Source: Gammaproteobacteria bacterium (GTDB lineage Bacteria > Pseudomonadota > Gammaproteobacteria > Xanthomonadales > Xanthomonadaceae). Taken from it: 10,135 nt of DNA. The position numbers and the translations under genes were made by a program. The stretch spans positions 1 through 10,135 of the forward strand of contig JAHEBG010000023.1 in the NCBI GenBank assembly GCA_024642445.1, read 5' to 3'. How positions within the stretch are numbered: the stretch's first letter is position 1; each line of letters starts with the position of its first letter. The notes under the pieces are model-generated. The model made no database searches and had not been told where the DNA came from. It saw only the letters and a program-made list of their open reading frames with translations. Below, in pieces: positions 1 through 6,379 of this stretch.

Positions 1-236
1 ACGGTTTCCGGATCGAGACCGCAGGCCAACCATGCCGCGGCGATTTCCAACGTGGAGTGTTGCACACGCGCCGGATCCTGCACTTTAATCAGTGCATGGT
101 AATCGGCAAGAAAATAGAAGCTTTCGGTACCGGCAGCTTTACTGGCAGCAATTGCCGGGCGGATGGCTCCGGCGTAATTGCCCAAATGCGGCGTTCCAGA
201 AGTGGTGATGCCGGTAAGAACGCGCACAGTTTTCAT
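1..236 (-). CDS. trpS: Tryptophan--tRNA ligase, N-terminal part (runs off the window)
   Basis: Only the first 78 codons plus two bases are inside the window; the gene continues past base 1. The product would charge tRNA-Trp with tryptophan in the cytoplasm. The translation starts [20 protein letters not shown], and PHLGN is the class I aminoacyl-tRNA synthetase HIGH-type ATP-binding signature (residues about 16-20). It is followed by NYAGAIRP and by [12 protein letters not shown] (residues about 41-52), the usual TrpS tryptophan-pocket neighbourhood. The TSGTPHLGN form fits the TrpS variant I recall from xanthomonads rather than the short SGxQPTG form. The ATG at 236 lies six bases after the stop of the entericidin-like gene, in the same reading frame. 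No Shine-Dalgarno lies at normal distance (a GAGGAAG is too far upstream, inside the previous gene), so translational coupling is likely. The identification is firm; the KMSKS half is not visible. Confidence 0.95.
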   Translation of the reverse strand, partial: MKTVRVLTGITTSGTPHLGNYAGAIRPAIAASKAAGTESFYFLADYHALIKVQDPARVQHSTLEIAAAWLACGLDPET

Positions 237-242
237 ACGTAA

Positions 243-371
243 TTAATTCGCGGCTTCCTCGACCTTTTCACCGGCTTTTTTCACGTCTTTGCCAATACCC
301 TCAATGGTATTACAGGCCGAAAGCGCCAAAACCAACGACAGACAGAACAAAACAGTCAAGAACTTTTTCAT
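243..371 (-). CDS. Entericidin A/B-type small lipoprotein
   Basis: This is a 42-codon gene. The protein starts MKKFLTVLFCLSLVLALSAC, a lipoprotein signal peptide with lipobox L-S-A-C, so Cys20 should be lipidated. The mature peptide is only 23 residues (CNTIEGIGKDVKKAGEKVEE and then AAN), a Lys/Glu-rich amphipathic stretch. The CNTxxGxGxDxxxxG pattern is characteristic of the entericidin EcnA/EcnB family, known in Escherichia coli as a small lipoprotein antidote/toxin pair; in most other bacteria the role is unproven. A strong AAGGAG (378-383) lies six bases before the ATG, in the 18-base gap after the arginase stop, which fixes the start. Only one copy is present, so the E. coli-style antidote-toxin pairing cannot be inferred. 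It is probably co-transcribed with arginase upstream and trpS downstream. Confidence 0.92.
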   Translation of the reverse strand: MKKFLTVLFCLSLVLALSACNTIEGIGKDVKKAGEKVEEAAN

Positions 372-389
372 GGGCAACTCCTTTTTGGA

Positions 390-1313
390 TTAGCTTCGCA
401 TCAACGTGGATTTGCCGAACAGGCTTTCTACCAGATCTACGGCAAGTTTGCCGGTACGATTATGTTCATCGAATGCCGGATTTAATTCAACGATATCCAA
501 CGAGGCCATCAGGCCGGTGTCGGCAATCATTTCCATAACCAATTGCGCCTCGCGGTAATTGGGGCCGCCCGGCACAGTGGTGCCCACGCCGGGGGCAATC
601 GAAGGATCCAGGAAATCGACATCGAAACTGACATGCACATGGGTGTTTTCATCAAGCCCGCTGAGCGCTTCCTCCATGGAGCGCTTCATTCCGCGCTCAT
701 CGATATGACGCATGTCGTAAATATCAAGACCATAACGGTGCACCAGACGTTTTTCACCGATATCGACCGAACGGATGCCGACTTGCCGGATTTCATCCGG
801 AGAAATGGCCGGCTTGCTGCCGCCCAATTGGGTTAAGGGGTCAGGGCCCAGGCCACAAAGACAAGCGACCGGCATGCCGTGGATATTTCCTGAAGGGGTT
901 ACGTCACTGGTGTTGAAATCGGCATGGGCATCAAGCCAAAGAATACGCAATTTTTTGCCGTTCTCGCGGCAATAACGTGCCACGGCAGTTATCGACCCGA
1001 TACCTAGGCAATGATCGCCACCCAGGACAATCGGCAGCTCTCCACGGCCTAAACTGGCATATACGGCCTCCATGGTCAGTCGGTTCCATTCCACCACTTC
1101 CGGCAAGTGCCGGTATCCGGATTTTGGTGGCTGCCACGGGTTAACCGGGCCCTGCACATTGCCATAATCAACAACATCCAGACCACGTGCGCGCAAGGCA
1201 TCGGCGATGCCGGCTACACGCAGGGCTTCCGGGCCCATCGAAGCACCACGATGTCCGGCGCCGATATCGGTTGGAACACCTATCAGGGCGATGGCAGGGG
1301 TATTGAGTTTCAT
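390..1313 (-). CDS. rocF: Arginase
   Basis: This 307-residue enzyme of the ureohydrolase family hydrolyses L-arginine to L-ornithine and urea in the cytoplasm and needs two Mn2+ ions. All three metal-binding motifs are intact: GGDH (His101), DAHAD (Asp128, His130, Asp132) and SFDVD (Asp231, Asp233). The loop DPSIAPGVGTTVPGG follows the last motif, and VELNP appears near residues 275-279. The N-terminal IGVPTDIGAGHRG is typical of bacterial arginase rather than agmatinase, and the length matches the family. The ATG at 1313 has no good Shine-Dalgarno; an AGGA lies about 17 bases upstream. The gene starts 65 bases after the tRNA-Thr, with no strong terminator between them, so read-through from the tRNA promoter is possible. 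Its stop is 18 bases from the entericidin-type lipoprotein gene. The physiological direction is probably arginine breakdown to ornithine. Confidence 0.93.
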   Translation of the reverse strand: MKLNTPAIALIGVPTDIGAGHRGASMGPEALRVAGIADALRARGLDVVDYGNVQGPVNPWQPPKSGYRHLPEVVEWNRLTMEAVYASLGRGELPIVLGGDHCLGIGSITAVARYCRENGKKLRILWLDAHADFNTSDVTPSGNIHGMPVACLCGLGPDPLTQLGGSKPAISPDEIRQVGIRSVDIGEKRLVHRYGLDIYDMRHIDERGMKRSMEEALSGLDENTHVHVSFDVDFLDPSIAPGVGTTVPGGPNYREAQLVMEMIADTGLMASLDIVELNPAFDEHNRTGKLAVDLVESLFGKSTLMRS

Positions 1314-1378
1314 AAGGCAGCCGTAAAAATTCCTGTGCCTAGTGTAACGAACTTGAAGATATTCTGCCTAAGCAGACG

Positions 1379-1454
1379 TGGTGCCGGCACCCGGATTCGA
1401 ACTGGGGACCTACCGCTTACAAGGCGGTTGCTCTACCAACTGAGCTATGCCGGC
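1379..1454 (-). tRNA. tRNA-Thr (anticodon UGU)
   Basis: The minus strand folds as a complete 76-base cloverleaf including the encoded CCA. The acceptor stem pairs GCCGGCA with TGCCGGC, followed by discriminator A and CCA. The D arm has GCTC/GAGC, and the anticodon stem pairs ACCGC with GCGGT around the seven-base loop CTTGTAA, placing TGT at the anticodon positions. The T arm carries TTCGAAT between CCCAG-like and CCGGG stem halves. The body closely resembles E. coli tRNA-Thr(UGU) as I recall it. It lies 45 bases after the SPOR-like gene, with its own promoter between. In E. coli a tRNA-Thr of the same anticodon (thrU) also follows the birA-coaA region. Confidence 0.97.
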
Positions 1455-1468
1455 ATCTGAGACCGCAT

Positions 1469-1497
1469 ATTGTACGCCAGTGCGCCGGATTTCGGAA
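1469..1497 (-). promoter_or_regulatory. Probable sigma-70 promoter of tRNA-Thr
   Basis: In the 45-base gap before the tRNA, a TACAAT -10 box (1469-1474, five of six consensus bases) stands 14 bases before the mature tRNA 5' end. A weak -35 box, TTCCGA (1492-1497), is exactly 17 bases upstream of it. The spacing is ideal and the position fits a short tRNA leader. The -35 abuts the stop codon of the SPOR-like gene. This is motif reading only. Confidence 0.6.
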
Positions 1498-1499
1498 CC

Positions 1500-2117
1500 T
1501 TATGGGCATGGTTGTGCTGGAATCGGTGGCGTCTGCTCGGCCAACCACTGTTCAAATCCTGCGCGATTACGGATGCGGGCATCAATCCACCAGGTTTCCC
1601 GGCTTTGCTGTTCGGCCCGCAACTGCATCTCTATCCCCAATTGCTGCGCTACCCGCTGTTGCGTTTGCGCGCTTCCAAGATCGGTAAATTGTCCGGCATC
1701 TATACTGAAATCGGCTCCGACCAAGGCCGAGTTCCAACCGGCACTCAGCAGGCTTTCGCGCAGCAAATCCGCATCTTTGCGGCTGGCACTGGCAGGAACC
1801 GTAAGTCGATAGCCGGTACCGGTTACCGACAAGGACTTGCGGCGCTGCATGTCCAAGGTGATGTATTCCAAACCCTGCCAGGCCCTTCGAAGGGACGCCT
1901 GATCGGCAAACGGGCCAATCTGCCAACATACGCCGAGGTCTGAGCGCTGCTTGCTCTGTTGCAACTGCAGATATTCCTGATGGAGTATCAATCCGGGAAT
2001 GCCCGGCTCGGTAAGCGGCAGGCCGGCATACTGAGGCTCGGGCCGCCATTGTGCCCAGAGCCAAACGCCGGCATTGGCGAACAAAACAATCAGGCAGAGC
2101 CGGTGAACCCAAATCAT
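1500..2117 (-). CDS. SPOR-like membrane-anchored protein downstream of coaX
   Basis: This 205-residue protein has one N-terminal hydrophobic segment (residues about 5-23, LCLIVLFANAGVWLWAQW), which reads as an uncleaved anchor, with the rest predicted in the periplasm. The body shows SPOR-like signatures: CWQIGPFADQASLRRAW (64-80) and, later, SIDAGQFTDLGSAQTQQRVA (138-157). Strand-helix units YRLTVPASASRKDADLLRES (103-122) and WWIDARIRNRAGFEQWLAEQ (176-195) lie between and after them. SPOR domains bind denuded septal peptidoglycan, so a cell-envelope or division role is plausible but inferred. A SPOR-like gene after birA-coaX is, as I recall, a common arrangement in Pseudomonas and xanthomonads. 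The start overlaps the coaX stop as ATGA, indicating translational coupling. The name rests on pattern resemblance; the family assignment is moderate. Confidence 0.72.
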   Translation of the reverse strand: MIWVHRLCLIVLFANAGVWLWAQWRPEPQYAGLPLTEPGIPGLILHQEYLQLQQSKQRSDLGVCWQIGPFADQASLRRAWQGLEYITLDMQRRKSLSVTGTGYRLTVPASASRKDADLLRESLLSAGWNSALVGADFSIDAGQFTDLGSAQTQQRVAQQLGIEMQLRAEQQSRETWWIDARIRNRAGFEQWLAEQTPPIPAQPCP

Positions 2118-2845
2118 AGACCACTCAACTCGATATAGCGCAGCATGCCCTGAAACAGCAGGTCAGGCACAAAGCTGTTGGGCTTGGGCAAGCTTCGCAT
2201 CCACGGTTCTGCGGCACCGCCACTGACCAAAATGTCCACGGGCGCGTCCTTGAATGCCTCACAGCAGATACGCTCCACCATGCCCAATATCTGATGTTCA
2301 ATTCCGGTAGCCAGGGCATCGGGCGTGTTATCGGCCAATCGCTGCGCACGGCCCGGACTTTCGAACAATCCGGGGAAATGATCACGCATGCACTGCCATT
2401 GAAAGTCCGGACTGGGTGCAATGACCCCGCCGTGATGGCGACCATCCGCGCCCAGAACATCCAGGGTTAGTGCCGTGCCGAATGACATCAACAGCACATC
2501 TTTGGCCAATTCACTGGCTGCCAACAACGCCAAGAACCGATCCACACCCAATTGTTTCGGCTGCGGGTAGGCGGTACGCAAGCGCCCCAATTTCGGCATG
2601 GACTCTACCCGCGTCACCGGCTGCCGGCAGGGCATCAAAATCGCGTTCAGCCGTTCGGCACGCCACCCTTTGCTGACACTGGCAAGAAACAGACGCTCCA
2701 GACTCGGGTCCGACAGAATGATCTGGCTTTGCTCGAACAATTGCGGGTCATCGAAATCGAGCGTGGCCACCATCTGCCAACCAGTGGGTTCGCGACGCGC
2801 CAGTTTCAGGCGGCTATTGCCGCTGTCAATCAAACAATCAGCCAT
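2114..2845 (-). CDS. coaX: Type III pantothenate kinase
   Basis: This 243-residue cytoplasmic kinase phosphorylates pantothenate with ATP, the first step of coenzyme A synthesis. The N-terminus has DSGNSRLK (residues 7-14), the ASKHA-fold phosphate-1 motif. YPQPKQLGVDRFLALLAA (93-110) carries the GxDR signature; Asp102 aligns with the Asp proposed as catalytic base in studied type III enzymes. SFGTALTLD (121-129) is the adenosine/phosphate-2 motif, and HHGGVIAPS and LVSGGAA follow. The usual Asp opening the D-x-G-T-A motif is Ser121; xanthomonad CoaX proteins, as I recall them, also lack it, so this looks like lineage variation rather than damage. The start overlaps the birA stop by eight bases and the stop overlaps the next start by four. 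There is no Shine-Dalgarno at normal spacing, consistent with coupling to birA. Confidence 0.93.
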   Translation of the reverse strand: MADCLIDSGNSRLKLARREPTGWQMVATLDFDDPQLFEQSQIILSDPSLERLFLASVSKGWRAERLNAILMPCRQPVTRVESMPKLGRLRTAYPQPKQLGVDRFLALLAASELAKDVLLMSFGTALTLDVLGADGRHHGGVIAPSPDFQWQCMRDHFPGLFESPGRAQRLADNTPDALATGIEHQILGMVERICCEAFKDAPVDILVSGGAAEPWMRSLPKPNSFVPDLLFQGMLRYIELSGL

Positions 2846-3809
2846 GATTCAGCTTAACGCTAAGCTCTCCACTATGGAAGCGCTGAACGCCCTGCGCGGT
2901 TTCAAGCAACAATGCTCCGTCATGGTCGATGCCGTGCGACAGCCCCTCTATGCGACGTTGGCCGTCTTCCAGCACCAGCATTTGTCCAAACAGTCCATCA
3001 CTGGCTTGCCAATCCTGCAGGAAGGCAGCAAGGCCTTCACGTTCAAATTCTTCAAAGCCGGCCTGAAATGCGTTCAATGCCTCGGCCAGTATTCGATTTC
3101 GATCCCATGGGCCCGGGTAATGACGGTCAATAGCAGTCCAAGCTTGATCGATAGCGCTACCTGCTTCTAAGGACAAGCTGACATTCAAGCCAAAGCCTAC
3201 CGTAGCGTCGCACGGACCGCCGGATTCACCGCGCAGTTGAATCAATAGGCCTGCACACTTCTTTCCTTCAAGCCAGATATCGTTGGGCCACTTCAAAGAC
3301 AGGCCTTCGATGCCCTGTGCACGTAGGCTACGCACCAGGATCACCGCACATGCCAAGCTGAATCCGTTCATTGCAGCCACCGAAATCGGAAACCGGCGAT
3401 TGATGCTGCAATAAATATTGGCCAGTGGCGGCGAGCACCATTGCTTGCCGCGCCGGCCCTGCCCTTGGCTTTGGGTTTCCGCAACCCATACCGCCATGCC
3501 GGTGTCGGGAGTAGGTGCGGCCATGGCCAGGGCTTGAGTAGACGGCACATCGAATTCAACCTGCAAAGCCCTCAGCTGGGCCGTGGTCTGTGCATTCAGA
3601 CTATTGCGGATGTCTTGCGCGGACATCAGAGGCGTTGGCTTGACCAGTGCGTAAGCGCGATTGGCCAGAAGTGCAATTTGCAGGCCTCGGTTGCGCAAGT
3701 GCTGAATCCGCTTCCAAACAGCGGCACGGGTAATGCCAAATTGAGCGGCCAGTGCCACACCGGTTTGAGGGCCCTGCAGCAACGCCGAGATTAAAGCGGC
3801 ATTATCCAC
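2838..3809 (-). CDS. birA: Bifunctional biotin--protein ligase / biotin repressor
   Basis: BirA makes biotinyl-AMP and transfers biotin to the carrier domain of acetyl-CoA carboxylase; forms with an N-terminal helix-turn-helix also repress biotin genes. From the GTG at 3809 the protein is 323 residues. A winged helix-turn-helix (about 17-42, VALAAQFGITRAAVWKRIQH) is followed by the ligase domain: PSTQ (89-92), the biotin loop GQGRRGKQW (116-124), KWPNDI with the likely biotin-contacting Lys173, KKCAGLL, and GFGLNV (205-210). A small C-terminal SH3-like domain follows. The frame is open to an ATG at 3863, but the residues before VDNAALISAL are not BirA-like and GTG3809 aligns with family starts; it overlaps plsY by eight bases. 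The biotin loop has Gln where E. coli has Arg116, while the residue equivalent to Arg118 is kept. Confidence 0.9.
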   Translation of the reverse strand: MDNAALISALLQGPQTGVALAAQFGITRAAVWKRIQHLRNRGLQIALLANRAYALVKPTPLMSAQDIRNSLNAQTTAQLRALQVEFDVPSTQALAMAAPTPDTGMAVWVAETQSQGQGRRGKQWCSPPLANIYCSINRRFPISVAAMNGFSLACAVILVRSLRAQGIEGLSLKWPNDIWLEGKKCAGLLIQLRGESGGPCDATVGFGLNVSLSLEAGSAIDQAWTAIDRHYPGPWDRNRILAEALNAFQAGFEEFEREGLAAFLQDWQASDGLFGQMLVLEDGQRRIEGLSHGIDHDGALLLETAQGVQRFHSGELSVKLNHG

Positions 3810-4425
3810 GGGGGCCGAACAATACACGACCCAAGATACGGGCTTTTTCGAAACGCAATTCATTGCCTTGGCGAAGGCGCTCGAGATTGGCGCGATGGCT
3901 GTAGATCAACAACCCGGCGGAAAAGGCCGCGAACAGCCAATGCACCGGACTGCCATGAAACAAAAAAGCACTCAACAGCAAACTGCAGGCCGCCAGCACT
4001 GTGGACAACCCTACATACCCGGTCAACAACAGGCAGAGCGCCCAGACAACCAACAGCGGAATCAGCGCCTGCGGCCATACCATCAGCAAGCCACCCACCA
4101 GTGTTGCAGCGCCTTTACCACCTCGGAAATCATGGAAAACCGGCCAGATGTGACCGACCACGGCCATCAACATGGCGCCAAACGCCACAGCCGCATCTCC
4201 GGGGAAAAACCGCTGCGCCAAAGCTACGGCCAGCACACCCTTGCCGACATCAATCAGCACAACACCCAATGCAAACTTCCAGCCCTGGGTTCTCAGGGCA
4301 TTGGTACCGCCGGCATTGCCGCTGCCCAAGTTACGAATATCGACACCGCGCAATTTGCCGATCATTAGGCTTCCGGACACCGACCCCAATACGTAACAGG
4401 CCAACAAAAAAAGGGCCATGGTCAT
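3802..4425 (-). CDS. plsY: Acyl phosphate:glycerol-3-phosphate acyltransferase
   Basis: PlsY is an inner-membrane enzyme that transfers the acyl group from acyl phosphate to sn-glycerol-3-phosphate, giving lysophosphatidate, the first committed step of phospholipid synthesis. The 207-residue protein is strongly hydrophobic with several membrane segments. It has all three conserved cytoplasmic motifs: GSGNAGGTNALR (34-45), GHIWPVFHDFRGGKGAAT (91-108) and YSHRANLERLRQGNE (175-189). The start at 4425 is fixed by a strong GGGAGAG (4431-4437) five bases upstream. It overlaps the stop of the preceding DAK2-DegV gene as ATGA, a coupling that fits shared use of acyl phosphate. A second in-frame ATG two codons later is less well placed. 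Its end overlaps the birA GTG start by eight bases. Confidence 0.95.
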   Translation of the reverse strand: MTMALFLLACYVLGSVSGSLMIGKLRGVDIRNLGSGNAGGTNALRTQGWKFALGVVLIDVGKGVLAVALAQRFFPGDAAVAFGAMLMAVVGHIWPVFHDFRGGKGAATLVGGLLMVWPQALIPLLVVWALCLLLTGYVGLSTVLAACSLLLSAFLFHGSPVHWLFAAFSAGLLIYSHRANLERLRQGNELRFEKARILGRVLFGPRG

Positions 4426-6245
4426 GGTTTCTCTCCCATCGGTTGCAGCGATATCACCAAAGCGCCAGGACCGGCATGGGCACCAACGGCAGGGCCGGTT
4501 TCAACGCACCAAGCCTCGGCACATTCAATTTGAGCGGTAAATTCGCGCAGCAATGTTTGCCCCGCTTCTAGATCATCGCAATGTCCGATAATCACGCGGT
4601 AGCGTCGCGTTCGATCAATGCGTTGCGCCACATGGCGTGCGAAGCGTTGAATCGTATTTCGCTTTCCGAACAGTCCGTTGTTAACCACCAGCTTACCTTC
4701 CTTGGAAAGTTTGGCGATAGCGGTCAAGCCCAGCAGACGTGCAATCGGTACCACCCATCGTGGAACGCGGCCACCACGAACGGCATGGCTGATATCGGCA
4801 GTACAAGCCCAGGTTTCTGTAACAGGGCGTAAGCGCTCCAGCAGCGCAACTATGGCTTCGGGGCTTTGACCGGACTGTGCTGCCTCGGCAGCAGCCAATA
4901 CCAGCAAACCGTGGCCACCGGCAGCATTGGCGGTATCGAAGATATGGATTCGTTCGCCGTGTCCACGTTTCGCTGCCGCTTCCGCCGATTGTACGGTACC
5001 GGAAACGGCGCGCGATAACCCCACATAGACCAAGTGCGGATGGTGCGACAGCAGGAATTCGAACTGCCGTCGGAAATCGCCCGGCGACGGTTGACTGGTG
5101 CGTGGCAACACCAGTTCCGTGCGTAGCTTATGGTAGAACTCCTGCGTACTCAGACCCACTTTATCCAAGTAATCGGTTTCACCGAAACTCAAGCGCAATG
5201 GCACCCAATGGATATTGTATTGACGCGATAATTCTTCCGGCAAATCAGCCGAGGTATCAGTGATAATCACTACCGACTTGGCACCGGCTGCCGTACGTGC
5301 CTGTGCCTGCATATCATCGGCCTTGGTGCTTTCAATACGTCCGTAGTTTGCGGCCAAATCGAACAATTGCTTTGGATTGGACACATGCGCATGCAGACGG
5401 ACACGCGAACTGGAACCGGCAATCACCACGCATGAGGCTCCCAGATTGGCCACATCGGCACGCAACCCGCTTCGGTCCAGCCCTTCACCCAGAATCAGAC
5501 ACTCGCTGCACCAGCGGTGCTCCGGATCACCCTCCATCAACTCGAGATGGGCTTCGGAAACTTCCATATCGGCACTGGCGTTTTCTGCCTCGTCCTGCAG
5601 GTCGATTTCACCCTCCAAAATGAACTGGTACACGCCTTCAAGTAAATCAACAAAGCCCTGCGCGCCGGCATCAACGACACCGGCCTTCATCAGCACCGGC
5701 AATTGGTTTGGCGTGTTGGCCAAGGCACGTCTTGCATCCATCAACGCCGACTCGAACCAGACTTTGAAATGAAAGCCGCGGACATCGGTCTGTAGGGATT
5801 CGGCAAACACAGTGATAACACTTAGGATGGTGCCTTCCTTGGGTTCCGATAGGGCATGCCGTGCCGACAGCGCACCATGCCGTATGGCCTGCGCCATCTG
5901 TTCAAGACTTGCGGTTTGCCGATTTCCGATGCGCTCGGAGATTCCAGTAAAGAACTGCGCCAGTATCGCTCCTGAATTTCCTCTGGCGCCGTCAATGGCC
6001 TGCTCACTGACACGGCGCAGCAATTCTCCGGTGCTGTCAACTTTACGATTCAAGGCGCCGGTGAGAATGCTGCCCAAGGTAAATGCCATGTTGCTGCCGG
6101 TATCGCCATCGGGCACTGGAAATACATTGATTTTGTTCAGCAGATCGCGCTGGGAAATCACACGTCGGGCGCCGGAAATCAAGGCCCTGCGTAACATCGG
6201 TGCGCGAATAAGTGGGGCATTGGCGCGGAGAGTAAGTGTATTCAT
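4422..6245 (-). CDS. DAK2-DegV fusion protein (FakA-FakB-like fatty acid kinase)
   Basis: This 607-residue protein joins two functions that are usually separate. Residues about 15-205 are a DAK2/DhaL-type nucleotide-binding domain with VFPVPDGDTGSNM (41-53), DGARGNSG (85-92) and GVVDAGAQG (189-197). Residues about 240-315 match the FakA middle domain, with WCSECL (245-250) and HAH (285-287), plausible metal ligands. From about 323 on is a DegV/FakB domain: IITDTSADLP, TSQPSPGDF (383-391), SGTVQSA (415-421), GGRVP and HAGPGAL near the end. In Gram-positive bacteria FakA phosphorylates fatty acids bound to FakB; a single chain doing both is inferred here. The frame is open to an ATG at 6365, but that leader is Arg/Cys-rich and not family-like; ATG6245 was chosen, though without a visible Shine-Dalgarno. 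The stop overlaps the plsY start by four bases. Confidence 0.88.
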   Translation of the reverse strand: MNTLTLRANAPLIRAPMLRRALISGARRVISQRDLLNKINVFPVPDGDTGSNMAFTLGSILTGALNRKVDSTGELLRRVSEQAIDGARGNSGAILAQFFTGISERIGNRQTASLEQMAQAIRHGALSARHALSEPKEGTILSVITVFAESLQTDVRGFHFKVWFESALMDARRALANTPNQLPVLMKAGVVDAGAQGFVDLLEGVYQFILEGEIDLQDEAENASADMEVSEAHLELMEGDPEHRWCSECLILGEGLDRSGLRADVANLGASCVVIAGSSSRVRLHAHVSNPKQLFDLAANYGRIESTKADDMQAQARTAAGAKSVVIITDTSADLPEELSRQYNIHWVPLRLSFGETDYLDKVGLSTQEFYHKLRTELVLPRTSQPSPGDFRRQFEFLLSHHPHLVYVGLSRAVSGTVQSAEAAAKRGHGERIHIFDTANAAGGHGLLVLAAAEAAQSGQSPEAIVALLERLRPVTETWACTADISHAVRGGRVPRWVVPIARLLGLTAIAKLSKEGKLVVNNGLFGKRNTIQRFARHVAQRIDRTRRYRVIIGHCDDLEAGQTLLREFTAQIECAEAWCVETGPAVGAHAGPGALVISLQPMGEKP

Positions 6246-6379
6246 TCGTGGTGTTAAAGTCTGAAAGCCGTAGAACAACATCCAGCGGTCTGTCATTTTT
6301 AATGCACCACACCGAAACTTGCAACCTTTTTCAGCTCTTCGGCATCTATATTGGGTAAGCCACAATTACGGCCATACCG
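6246..6379. promoter_or_regulatory. Divergent intergenic region, probable promoters both ways
   Basis: This 134-base gap separates the minus-strand lipid/cofactor operon from the plus-strand small ORF and must hold the promoter of the five-gene run. On the plus strand a TATATT (6347-6352) could be a -10 for the small ORF, but no -35 sits at correct spacing; a TTGCAA at 6319-6324 is 22 bases away. On the minus strand a TTGTTC and TAACAC pair with 16-base spacing ends five bases before the ATG at 6245, which could give a leaderless or very short leader. All these matches are weak. Confidence 0.3.

Noticed and set aside
543..836. Plus-strand open frames opposite arginase, birA, DAK2-DegV, phoQ, phoP and ctlX
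   Set aside because: All are antisense to well-supported genes with intact family motifs and show no recognisable protein features.
1363..1376. Hairpin TCTGC-TTAG-GCAGA just after the tRNA CCA end, candidate terminator
   Set aside because: Five-base stem with no T-run after it; more likely a processing feature or chance, so not listed as a terminator.
2114..2845. Missing Asp in the CoaX D-x-G-T-A motif as a sign of an inactive enzyme
   Set aside because: Xanthomonad CoaX proteins, as I recall them, also lack this Asp, and the catalytic GxDR and phosphate motifs are intact.
3810..3863. Longer birA start at the ATG at 3863
   Set aside because: It would overlap plsY by 62 bases, and the added residues do not align with BirA; GTG3809 fits family starts.
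6246..6365. Longer DAK2-DegV start at the ATG at 6365 (40 extra residues)
   Set aside because: The extra leader is rich in Arg and Cys, unlike the family, and would use the region that must hold the operon promoter.
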